The notes beneath the pieces were generated by a model, which saw only the letters and a list, made by a program, of their open reading frames with translations, searched no databases and was not told the DNA's origin. A DNA stretch of 64,000 bases from Fastidiosipila sp963510375 (GTDB lineage Bacteria > Bacillota > Clostridia > Saccharofermentanales > Fastidiosipilaceae). This document shows, in pieces, positions 18,676-26,115 of this stretch (position 1 is the stretch's first letter; the number at the start of each line of letters is the position of its first letter). The DNA is taken from assembly GCA_963510375.1 (NCBI GenBank), contig CAUPES010000001.1, positions 124,001 through 188,000 of the forward strand, read 5' to 3'. A program made the position numbers and the translations under genes.

Positions 18676-19017
18676 ATGGATAGAGATTATAGATATAAAT
18701 ATAACAAAGATAATTTTAGGGAAAGATATAGATCAAATAATAAAATATCCTTACAAGATGCATTCTTTGAAGCTGCTATTCAAGGTAGTGTTGAAGTGGA
18801 AATTTTTATGAAAAATGAGTCGGTTAGGAAAGGTTATATTGTTGCATATGATAACTGGTGTGTACTTGTTTGGGATGGTCAGCAACAGTATTTAGTATTC
18901 AAGTCAGGCATAATGAGTATTCGTCCTGATGAAAATTTAAAGTCAAATTTAACTGATTATTATGAGCCAAACTCTAAATTTGCTTTTATATCTGAAAGAG
19001 AAGCTAAATATAATTAA
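18676..19017 (+). CDS. hfq: divergent Hfq RNA chaperone
   Basis: Expected to form an Sm-type ring that helps small RNAs pair with mRNAs. Residues 25-85 align with Hfq: SLQDAFF matches the SLQDPFL start (Gln8 kept), the Sm1-like strand EVEIFMKNES follows, then AYDNW for SFDQF (Asp40 kept), and the Sm2-like LVFKSGIMSIRP for MVYKHAISTVVP. The highly conserved His57 of the YKHA motif is Ser here, and the Arg-rich rim patch is missing. An unusual 24-residue Arg/Tyr N-terminal extension and a ~28-residue tail surround the fold. The miaA-hfq neighbourhood is the main support. Confidence 0.78.
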   Translation: MDRDYRYKYNKDNFRERYRSNNKISLQDAFFEAAIQGSVEVEIFMKNESVRKGYIVAYDNWCVLVWDGQQQYLVFKSGIMSIRPDENLKSNLTDYYEPNSKFAFISEREAKYN

Positions 19018-19035
19018 AACTGAATGAAAAATTCA

Positions 19036-19071
19036 ATTTAAAATAAAATGGCAGCTAACGAATTAGCTGCC
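19036..19071 (-). terminator. terminator of lexA
   Basis: Stem GGCAGCTAA (19050-19058) / TTAGCTGCC (19063-19071) with loop CGAA. On the minus strand it is followed by ATTTTATTTTA. It may also stop hfq transcription, though there is no T-run on that side. Confidence 0.8.
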
Positions 19072-19099
19072 TAGTGAATAAATGCTTTAATTTAATGGC

Positions 19100-19864
19100 T
19101 TACACTCTGGTTCGAATTAGTCCAACAACTTTTCCGATGATTGAACAATCTTCTCTATTGAAAGGTATAGGTTCAAAATTATCATTTTCAGGGAATAAAT
19201 ATGGTTTAGAGTCTAAGTATGCAAAACGCTTAACTGTTGCTTCTTCTCCAATTAGTGCAACAACTATTTCATTAAGCTCTGCAGAGTTTTGAGGGGTTAC
19301 AATGATTAAATCACCATCATTTATTCCAATATTGATCATTGAATCTCCACGCACTCTGAGGATAAAACTCTCATCTCTAGTCTGTGGGAAAAGCTTATCA
19401 TCTAATTGGACTTGGTACTCAATATTTTCTTGTGCCAAAATAGGGTTACCAGCAGTTACTACCCCAACCAAAGGGAGAGCAAATGTATTTTCATATTGTG
19501 ATCCATATTCAGAGGAATACGTACTAGCATATTCTGTGGTGTTATTTTCTTTTTTTACTGATTTTGAGTTTGATTTATCTTGCTCAGCTAGATCTGCATT
19601 AACATTTTTACTTGAGTTATGGTTAATCAAGTGATCAAATTCAGGATTTATCGAGATAGCACGTCTTTTACCGTCCGCGTAAATAATGTAGCCATCTTCT
19701 TGTAATTCATTTAAATATTTATGTACAGTAGAAGTAGATCTGAGACCAACAGCAACTGCAATCTCTCTAACACTTGGTGAGTATCCGTGATCATTAATGT
19801 ATTTGGTAAGATAGCCTAATATAGCTCTTTTATTATTGCTTTTTTTACTTTCGCGTTTACTCAT
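19100..19864 (-). CDS. lexA: SOS-response repressor LexA
   Basis: Represses DNA-damage genes and cleaves itself with RecA help. The N-terminal winged helix has GYSPSVREIAVAVGLRSTSTVHKYL. The cleavage bond is in VTAGNPIL (Ala-Gly), the catalytic Ser in GDSMINIGINDGD and the Lys in EATVKRF. An unusually long polar linker (about 55 residues) rich in Asn, Ser and Tyr separates the domains, making the protein about 254 residues against the usual 200-210. The ATG at 19864 follows AGTGAGG; an upstream in-frame ATG would only add a hydrophobic stretch lying in the promoter region. A matching SOS box overlaps the promoter. Confidence 0.95.
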   Translation of the reverse strand: MSKRESKKSNNKRAILGYLTKYINDHGYSPSVREIAVAVGLRSTSTVHKYLNELQEDGYIIYADGKRRAISINPEFDHLINHNSSKNVNADLAEQDKSNSKSVKKENNTTEYASTYSSEYGSQYENTFALPLVGVVTAGNPILAQENIEYQVQLDDKLFPQTRDESFILRVRGDSMINIGINDGDLIIVTPQNSAELNEIVVALIGEEATVKRFAYLDSKPYLFPENDNFEPIPFNREDCSIIGKVVGLIRTRV

Positions 19865-19895
19865 TAATTTAGCCTCACTTTTAATATTTGTTAAA

Positions 19896-19931
19896 ATAAT
19901 AGCATAATAACAAAATAAAAACAAACGTTCG
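19896..19931 (-). promoter_or_regulatory. lexA promoter with overlapping SOS box
   Basis: On the minus strand -35 TTGTTT (19919-19924) and -10 TATTAT (19896-19901) are 17 bp apart, with TG one base before the -10. The box CGAAC-GTTT-GTTT spans 19918-19931 and covers the -35, fitting the Gram-positive SOS site GAAC-N4-GTTC with one change. This supports autorepression. Confidence 0.7.
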
Positions 19932-20075
19932 TTTTAGCTAAGGTGTATGAAATGGTAGAGTTATAGGTATAGAATAAGTTTAAATAAATACAGATTTAAT
20001 GATATAATTATATTAATTTATTAGTTTAAATACATAATAAACAGAAAGATTAGATTATATTTGGTGAAGTAATTT

Positions 20076-20858
20076 ATGACAGAGCAGAATAAAAGTAATT
20101 CTAATTTCAATAAAAGAGTAGAAAGAGATAAGGAATTGGACCAATTTAAAAGACCTGTAAAACCAATCTCTAAAAATGTATCGTCAAATTTACCTGAGAA
20201 AAAGAATCCTGATATTTCAAATAACAATTTAAGAAAACCCGATCTAAATAAACAAAAATATAGTAGAAATAATAATTTGGATGGTACTGCTTTGTTTAAC
20301 TTTACAGATAAAGATAAAGTTAAGCCAGTATACAAAGATAGAAAAGAAGCTACACAAAAAATAAGCCTGGATGATATAAAAGTTACAGGTGATGATAATT
20401 CATCTGCTGCAGAACAAGTAATAAAACAAGAAAACTCTTCTGAAACAAAGACTATAGATAGTAGAACGAAATCAATTCATGGTGAAGAAATAAAAAAATA
20501 CTATCAAGAAAAGAATAATAAAAAATTTGCCACAAAAAATGTAGAGATTACTTATAGAGATAAGACTGATGAACCTGTCATTAAAAATCTAGCAAAAATT
20601 ACTATTTTGAATAATGCCAGTAAAGATATACCGTTCTTTAATAGATTTAAGAGAAAAGGTCCAAATAAGAGATATAGACTCAAAGGTTTTGCAAATAAAG
20701 AATATGCTAAACAGGTTAGAAAAAACAAGCAAAATTATATTAAATGGGCAAATAGGATTTTTTGGATTTTATTGGTTGCTATTTTATTAGTTGTATATTA
20801 TTTTTTAGATCCAATGGAAAAAATAAATGCATTAAAGCATATGTTAGGTATTGATTAG
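20076..20858 (+). CDS. unknown protein with disordered body and C-terminal membrane helix
   Basis: The 260-residue protein is not recognised. Residues 1-215 are very polar, rich in Lys, Asn and Asp, with no hydrophobic core until about residue 150, so largely disordered. A basic stretch (residues 185-220) precedes a single strong membrane helix at about 226-245, with a 15-residue tail outside or in the membrane interface. A tail-anchored or bitopic DNA/cell-wall associated protein is possible but unproven. The start at 20076 has a weak GGTGA site. It is convergent with xerC across a shared terminator. Confidence 0.55.
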   Translation: MTEQNKSNSNFNKRVERDKELDQFKRPVKPISKNVSSNLPEKKNPDISNNNLRKPDLNKQKYSRNNNLDGTALFNFTDKDKVKPVYKDRKEATQKISLDDIKVTGDDNSSAAEQVIKQENSSETKTIDSRTKSIHGEEIKKYYQEKNNKKFATKNVEITYRDKTDEPVIKNLAKITILNNASKDIPFFNRFKRKGPNKRYRLKGFANKEYAKQVRKNKQNYIKWANRIFWILLVAILLVVYYFLDPMEKINALKHMLGID

Positions 20859-20888
20859 CAGTATAATATTTTATTTATGTAGAGAGTA

Positions 20889-20933
20889 AAAGACCGCATT
20901 TTTGAGCTTGTTCAAATTGAAAATTGCGGTCTT
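20889..20933. terminator. bidirectional terminator between the tail-anchored protein gene and xerC
   Basis: AAGACCGCA (20890-20898) pairs with TGCGGTCTT (20925-20933 region), with extra A/T pairing and an inner TTGA...TCAA hairpin. T-rich bases follow on both strands (TTGTTCTATTTAT on plus, TTTTAC on minus). Confidence 0.75.
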
Positions 20934-20950
20934 GTTCTATTTATATTTTA

Positions 20951-21964
20951 TTATTCATCTTGTACATGTGCGTTTGTGTCGGTTTTCATGCTTTCGCTAG
21001 AAAGAGGATTTCGCTCAGCAGCATTTTGCAATTGTTTATCATCTAGGTGAGTATAAATTTCGGTTGTTGCGACTGATTCATGTCCCAAAATTTGTTGAAG
21101 CATTCTGATATCAACTTCTCCATATTGATAGAGGAGGGTAGCAGCAGTGTGACGAAGCTTGTGAGTTGAGTATTTTTTTGTATCAATACCTGCTTCATCC
21201 ATATATTTGTTAATCATTCTCTGAACGCTTGTTTTTGCCAAACGATTACCTTGGCGACTTATAAATAAAGCTTTTTGCTCTTTAGTATTTTTCGGCCTAA
21301 CAGCTAGATAATGGTTTAGTGCATCATGGCAGGCTTGATTAAGATAGATAGTTCTTTCTTTGTTGCCTTTACCTGTGACCTTTAATGTATGCTCGGATAT
21401 ATCGTCGATATCCATATTAACTAGTTCAGATAAACGAAGACCACAGTTAAGAAATAAGGTTAAAATACAGTAGTTGCGTTCAGCAAAAGCGTCTGTATCG
21501 GGATTAACTTGTTTCAACAGATCTCTGCTTTGCTCGAGAGTAAGATATACAGGTTGTTTTTTAGGAATTTTGGGAGATTCTAAGTCTGTGCAAGGGTCTT
21601 GATCAATGTACTTTCGCTTTTTATGAATATATTCAAAAAATCCTTTTAAACTGCTAACTTTACGAGCACGATTAGCAGCAGAGGCTTCTCGTTCTCTTGA
21701 TAGCCAAGCTAAAAATGAGTAAAAATCAGATAAGCTTATTGTCTGTAAGAAGCTTTGATTGATATCATTTAAAGGTATTTCTTCTATCTCAAGATTTTTG
21801 CTTTCCACTGATTTTTGCTTCTTTATAAATCTAAAGAATAGTCTTAAGTCGTATCGATATTCTCTAATCGTTAAACGTGACCGACCTTGTATTGCCTCCA
21901 TATAAGCAAGGTATTCCTCAAGTATAGCAAAAGATTTTTCGCGTTCATCTAATTCTTCTTGCAT
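20951..21964 (-). CDS. xerC: tyrosine recombinase, XerC type
   Basis: Site-specific recombinase. The catalytic set is visible: Arg in NCGLRLSELV, His-x-x-Arg in HKLRHTAATLL, His in LGHESVATT and the nucleophile Tyr in EIYTHLDD. The N-terminal SAM-like core-binding domain starts at about residue 10, and the 337-residue length is slightly above the ~300 of XerC/XerD. The ATG at 21964 follows TTAGGAG. A role in resolving chromosome dimers is the usual one for this subgroup, and the gene sits near the strand-switch zone. No dif site was recognised nearby, so a dedicated integrase role for the adjacent island is not excluded. Confidence 0.85.
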   Translation of the reverse strand: MQEELDEREKSFAILEEYLAYMEAIQGRSRLTIREYRYDLRLFFRFIKKQKSVESKNLEIEEIPLNDINQSFLQTISLSDFYSFLAWLSREREASAANRARKVSSLKGFFEYIHKKRKYIDQDPCTDLESPKIPKKQPVYLTLEQSRDLLKQVNPDTDAFAERNYCILTLFLNCGLRLSELVNMDIDDISEHTLKVTGKGNKERTIYLNQACHDALNHYLAVRPKNTKEQKALFISRQGNRLAKTSVQRMINKYMDEAGIDTKKYSTHKLRHTAATLLYQYGEVDIRMLQQILGHESVATTEIYTHLDDKQLQNAAERNPLSSESMKTDTNAHVQDE

Positions 21965-22152
21965 ATTAACTCCTAAGTATTATTAATTAATATTATATCA
22001 AATTAAGAATATGAAAAATCATTGAAGGTTATAAAATCGTTGCTCTTGTTAAAGTGCACAAGAAAAAATGGTTTGTTTATGTGCAGATATAACGAATTTG
22101 ATATTAATGATAGCTTTAGATAACAAAAAACATAAAAAAGACAAAACTTTTT

Positions 22153-22806
22153 TTGAGATTAGGTGTAGGTTGGATGCAATCATACATAACAAAAAATTGT
22201 AAAGACCCTGCAAAATCTATTCAATTGTTTACATATTTATTGAGTGAAGAAGGTCAAATTTTAACAACCTACGGTATCGACGGAGAAACATATAAGATTA
22301 ATGAAGAAGGTAAATATGAATTATTACTTGTGACTCTATCTGAATTCTGTGTTGGATACAACAGATTCGATGATAATCAGTCGCAGCACGCGAATATGTA
22401 TGCTCATGAGCTTATTGGAAATTACAATGCTGGAATTAATAACTTCGTGGATTGGAATATCTGCCTGAATGAAGAGGGTGGTACAAACTCTGCGAAAAAT
22501 ATCTGTTCAGCATAAGTTATGTATGATAGAAAAAGCAAAAAGGTTAATTATAACCTTACTTTTGATTATTTATCTCATGTTAGTAAATACATTGAAAGCG
22601 GAGCTACAGTTTTAGGAAGTTCATCATACTCAAAAGATTTAAAGCAGTTAGCTCTATTGAAGCCAAATGGTGAAAGAATCTTAATAGAACTAAACCAAGC
22701 TAATACTTATCATGATATCGCAGCAAGAATCAAAGGCTATGATAATTTCAGTAAAACTATTGAATGCAACTCAATCAATACATTTGTGATTGAACAATTG
22801 GTTTAG
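22153..22806 (+). pseudogene. chimeric remnant: sugar-binding protein fragment fused to GH30 glycosidase C-terminus
   Basis: Residues 1-58 (LGVGWMQSYITKNCKDP then LFTYLLSEEGQILTTYGIDG) look like the C-terminal part of an extracellular solute-binding lipoprotein of the LplA/LipO type. From about residue 60 the frame changes family: HANMYAHELIGNYNAGIN, FVDWNICLNEEGGTN and NICSA match the end of the catalytic domain of GH30 glucosylceramidase-like enzymes. A TAA at 22513-22515 interrupts the frame where intact enzymes continue CSAPIMYD. The same frame then resumes with MYDRKSKKVNYNLTF and the C-terminal beta domain (GSSSYSKDLKQLALLKPNGE). No signal peptide or catalytic glutamates remain. It is clearly a deletion-fused, decayed locus. 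Confidence 0.82.
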
Positions 22807-22832
22807 AAGTAAAACTTTTTATTTTGATAATT

Positions 22833-22872
22833 ACTCAAGTTAAATTGGTTTATGACCTGAGTTTTTGTTTTA
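22833..22872 (+). terminator. terminator after the GH30 remnant
   Basis: ACTCAAGTT (22833-22841) pairs with GACCTGAGT (22854-22862) with one mismatch, then TTTTGTTTTAT follows. It is likely the original terminator of the lost glycosidase operon. Confidence 0.6.
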
Positions 22873-22923
22873 TATTTCTAAATATATAAATTTTTGTTCT
22901 AGATTAATCAAAAGTTAGAGAGT

Positions 22924-23322
22924 GTGTATTTTTATAATCCTAGTAGAAATGATTTTCATACCGGAATTGATTTCTCTGCAAACTTTGACGACCCTATTTT
23001 TGCTGTAGCTAATGGTATAGTAGTAGATGTAGCTTATCCATTTCCAAATCAAAAATATTGTGGTAGCGATACTGGAGAGGCTAATTACATAATAATAGAT
23101 CATGGTAATGGAATAAAGACAGCATATTGGCATTTAAAAAGAGTAGATGTTTCAGTCGGAGATATGGTTATGCAAGGGCAGGTAATAGGTGGAGCAGGTT
23201 CAACTGGGTGGTCTACTGGTTGCCACTTACACTTTGAAGTTAGAAACTACAACTTGCCGCAATTAGATGGAGCATGGGATCATCAGGTAGATCCATACCC
23301 GTATTTGTTTGGTGGTAATTAA
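22924..23322 (+). CDS. M23 (LytM) peptidase domain, N-terminally truncated
   Basis: The 132 residues hold a complete LytM zinc-peptidase fold: HTGID (first His and Asp ligands) near residue 13, YWHLK in the middle and HLHFEVR near residue 100. Such enzymes cut peptidoglycan cross-links and normally carry a signal peptide or anchor. Here there is none. The frame opens at a TAG (22900), the only start is a GTG at 22924, and the ribosome site is poor. It is therefore probably the 3' end of a longer gene, lost by deletion, in the same decayed zone as the GH30 remnant. Confidence 0.7.
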   Translation: MYFYNPSRNDFHTGIDFSANFDDPIFAVANGIVVDVAYPFPNQKYCGSDTGEANYIIIDHGNGIKTAYWHLKRVDVSVGDMVMQGQVIGGAGSTGWSTGCHLHFEVRNYNLPQLDGAWDHQVDPYPYLFGGN

Positions 23323-23326
23323 TGTA

Positions 23327-23356
23327 GGCTCTCTGGAATAAGAGAGCCTTTTATTT
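23327..23356 (+). terminator. terminator after the M23 fragment
   Basis: Perfect stem GGCTCTCT (23327-23334) / AGAGAGCC (23341-23348), six-base loop, then TTTTATTTT. Confidence 0.88.
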
Positions 23357-23449
23357 TGCCTTTTTAGACTAAGTAATAAAGGCTAAAAGGGTAAATATGA
23401 TAAAATAGAAATAGAAAAGTTTTCAAATTTCTCTTAGGAGTAAGCAGTC

Positions 23450-24637
23450 ATGAGATACACATTTATGAACAAAAATAAAGAAATATTAGATTGTGAAATA
23501 ATTCAAATGCCTACAGGGCAATATGAAATAACTAAAGTGTATGAACTTAAAGATATAGCCTATAGACCTATACATTTAAGTGTTAAGAATGGAATTATAG
23601 ATAGAACTTCATTAAATAGCTGGTTTTACGATAGGAAAATTCCTGCTTCCAGACAAAATATTGAAGAAATACTAGAACACTATGATATTAAAAGAACTGA
23701 TGATCTTATCTTGAAATATTTTGGACTAAGTTTGTCTGACCAATATTGGTTTAAGCCTAAAGAGTTAGATGTACGTTGGAGTGAAATAAACTTTTTTGAA
23801 AATGATTTTTCTGATGATATAGGAAATGGCTTATTTAACTTTAATGACTTGAGCTTAAAATCTCCAGATAATACTTCTGATGGTTGGTTAAAAAAGACTT
23901 GGAAAATTGTTGATGGAGAGAGAGTGCTTTTTAAGAGTGGTTCAGGGTTATATAAACAAGAAGTTTTTAATGAGAGGGTTGCATATGAGATTTCAAAATT
24001 AATGGGGTTTGAACATATTCCTTATATTGTAACTGAGAATGATGGTGAATATCATTCAGCTTGTAAAAACTTTATTAATGAAGATACAGAACTTATATCT
24101 GCTTACTATGTTATGAATATAGACAAGAAGCCTAATCATATTTCAGATTTTGATTGGTTCATTATTTCTTGTGAAAAACTAGGAATTGAAAACGCTCGAG
24201 AAAAACTTTCAGATATTCTCGTGTTAGATTACATAATTGCTAATACAGATAGACACTATGGTAATTTTGGAATAATCAGAAATGTAGAGAATATAAATGA
24301 TTTCAAGTTTGCTCCGATTTTTGATAGTGGCACATCAATGGGAATGAATCTTTCTATTAATAAGTTACTATCAAATTCTTTTGAATCTAGACCTTTTTAT
24401 AAAGATAGCGTAAATCAAGTTAAATTAGTTAATCTAGAAAAATACGATTTTTCTAAGCTTAAATATGTAGAAGATTTGGTAGTTGATATTTATTCTGAAA
24501 ATCAGAATATGGAAATAGAAAATTCGGATAGAAAGTTTTATTTAGCTCGATCTGTAACCAACAGAATAAAAGAATTGCAACAACTCAAACAACAAAGAAA
24601 AACGATAGAAGAGAGAGAAGAGGAGTTAGAACTATAA
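23450..24637 (+). CDS. HipA/CtkA-like protein kinase
   Basis: The 395-residue protein has the HipA-type kinase core. A nucleotide-binding region contains KSGSGLYKQEVFNE, the catalytic loop is DYIIANTDRHYGNFGI, and the metal motif is APIFDSGTSMG. The N-terminal 110 residues (LNSWFYDRKIPASR, YFGLSLSDQYW) belong to a clostridial HipA-like subgroup and not to classical HipA. No HipB-type partner gene lies next to it, so classical toxin-antitoxin pairing is not shown. The C-terminus is a charged coil. The ribosome site TTAGGAG is at 23434-23440. It is the first intact gene of the accessory island, and the next gene is a Fic protein. Confidence 0.78.
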   Translation: MRYTFMNKNKEILDCEIIQMPTGQYEITKVYELKDIAYRPIHLSVKNGIIDRTSLNSWFYDRKIPASRQNIEEILEHYDIKRTDDLILKYFGLSLSDQYWFKPKELDVRWSEINFFENDFSDDIGNGLFNFNDLSLKSPDNTSDGWLKKTWKIVDGERVLFKSGSGLYKQEVFNERVAYEISKLMGFEHIPYIVTENDGEYHSACKNFINEDTELISAYYVMNIDKKPNHISDFDWFIISCEKLGIENAREKLSDILVLDYIIANTDRHYGNFGIIRNVENINDFKFAPIFDSGTSMGMNLSINKLLSNSFESRPFYKDSVNQVKLVNLEKYDFSKLKYVEDLVVDIYSENQNMEIENSDRKFYLARSVTNRIKELQQLKQQRKTIEEREEELEL

Positions 24638-24722
24638 CTGTCAAAACTCTTGAATATTGACAGTGAAAAATGAACACGATAAAATAAGGGTTTAAGGACT
24701 GTCAAAAGTTACTGTCAAAAGT
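24637..24722. repeat. four ACTGTCAA repeats upstream of the Fic gene
   Basis: ACTGTCAAAACT at 24637-24648, the inverted copy TTGACAGT at 24657-24664, then ACTGTCAAAAGT at 24698-24709 and again at 24711-24722 (13 bp apart). The set begins at the last base of the HipA-like stop codon and ends about 85 bases before the Fic start. It looks like a binding-site array (operator or iteron type). No binding protein is known. Confidence 0.6.
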
Positions 24723-24806
24723 GTGTAACAAAAAACACTAATTTCTTTGGAATTGACTAAATGAGTTATATAAATTTGAAACATAAAATACAAGAGGTAA
24801 ATAGTA

Positions 24807-25427
24807 TTGAGTAGTCATAACATGCGAGACGAAGAATTTTTAAGTAAAAAAAGAGCTATAGAATTATGGGACAAAGGTCTGATTGAAAAAATTGAGGTTG
24901 GAACTTTCAAAGGTCTTTCTCAAATACATAAATATTTATTCCAGGACGTTTTTGATTTTGCTGGACAGATTAGAAAAGTTAATTTATCAAAAGGAGGTTT
25001 TAGATTTGCTAGTCATCTTTATTTAGAACAAGCATTAGAAGAAATAGATAAAATGCCTGAAGATACTTTTGACGAAATAGTTGACAAATATGTAGAAATG
25101 AATGTTGCACATCCTTTTAGAGAGGGAAATGGCAGAGCAACAAGAATATGGTTAGATTTAATCTTAAAGAAAAAGTTAGGAGTTTGCGTAGATTGGCAAA
25201 AAGTAGATAAGCAAGATTATTTAAGTGCTATGGAAAGATCTCCAGTTAAATCATTAGAAATTAAATATTTATTAGAGCAAGCTTTAACAAATAGTATAAA
25301 TGAAAGACAAGTTTATATGAGAGGTATCCAGCAATCCTATTTTTATGAAAATTTAAATAATTATAAAGTTGAGAATATCCAAGGAAACAATAATAAAACG
25401 ATAGAAAGAGAAGAGTTTGAACGTTAA
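24807..25427 (+). CDS. Fic family AMP-transferase, class III (self-inhibited)
   Basis: Fic enzymes move AMP from ATP to protein hydroxyls. The core HPFREGNGRATR at residues 102-113 is the complete active motif, including the catalytic His. Near the C-terminus SYFYEN at 177-182 fits the inhibitory motif (S/T)xxxE(G/N). Its spacing of 75 residues from the catalytic His equals that in the Neisseria Fic protein (H107, S182), the model class III enzyme with a C-terminal inhibitory helix. The 206-residue length agrees. Start is TTG 24807 after AGAGGT; the ATG five codons later is an alternative. It lies behind ACTGTCAA repeats and 15 bases before the recombinase gene. Confidence 0.88.
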   Translation: MSSHNMRDEEFLSKKRAIELWDKGLIEKIEVGTFKGLSQIHKYLFQDVFDFAGQIRKVNLSKGGFRFASHLYLEQALEEIDKMPEDTFDEIVDKYVEMNVAHPFREGNGRATRIWLDLILKKKLGVCVDWQKVDKQDYLSAMERSPVKSLEIKYLLEQALTNSINERQVYMRGIQQSYFYENLNNYKVENIQGNNNKTIEREEFER

Positions 25428-25442
25428 TTAATCGAGGTATTT

Positions 25443-26015
25443 ATGAAATATGGCTATATTAGAGTTTCAACAAAAGGACAGGCTAAAGATGGTAATAGTT
25501 TAGAAAGTCAAGAACAGTTATTAAAAGAAACTGGAGTAGAAAAAATATATAAGGATGTTTTTACAGGTAAAAAAATAGATCGTCCCAATTTAAATGAATT
25601 ACTGAAACTATTAAAGCCTGGAGATGTATTAATCTGTACCAAATTAGATAGATTGGCTAGATCAGTGGGACAAGCAAGCGATTTAATAACTGATTTAATT
25701 GATAGAGGAATTATAGTTAATATACTAAATCTTGGAATTCTTTCTAATAACTCAGTAAGTACTTTATTAAGAAATGTATTATTGTCATTTGCCCAATTTG
25801 AGCGGGATATGATTTTAGAAAGAACTCAAGAAGGGAAAGCTATGGCAAGACAAAAAAATAGTTTTAAAGAAGGACGACCAAGAGCTTTATCTCCAGAACA
25901 TGAAGAACATGTTATGAAACTTTTAGATTCAGGAGAATATACTTATAAGAAGATAGCTAAATTAATGCATGTTTCTGAATCAACGATATATAGGATAGCA
26001 AGGCGAAGAGCTTAA
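25443..26015 (+). CDS. serine recombinase / resolvase
   Basis: Small serine recombinase of 190 residues. The catalytic Ser is in YIRVSTKGQ near residue 9, followed by SLESQ and KLDRLARS. A long helix carries FAQFERDMILERTQEG, and the C-terminal DNA-binding helix-turn-helix is TYKKIAKLMHVSESTIYRI. It is full length, similar in plan to Tn3-type resolvases and Pin invertases. The ribosome site CGAGGT lies before the ATG. No transposase or invertible segment was seen beside it, so it could be a relic of a mobile element or act on a distant site. Confidence 0.92.
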   Translation: MKYGYIRVSTKGQAKDGNSLESQEQLLKETGVEKIYKDVFTGKKIDRPNLNELLKLLKPGDVLICTKLDRLARSVGQASDLITDLIDRGIIVNILNLGILSNNSVSTLLRNVLLSFAQFERDMILERTQEGKAMARQKNSFKEGRPRALSPEHEEHVMKLLDSGEYTYKKIAKLMHVSESTIYRIARRRA

Positions 26016-26115
26016 AATAAAAACTACAAGTAATTATTAGTGCATATATCCGAATGATTTTGTTGATTGTTTGTACTATACTAAAATGAGTTCGCAAATA
26101 TAGAAAGGACACAAT

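Noticed and set aside
23450..25427. HipA-like and Fic genes as one classical toxin-antitoxin pair
   Set aside because: Neither looks like an antitoxin, both are full enzymes, 169 bases and a repeat array separate them, and the Fic protein seems self-inhibited.
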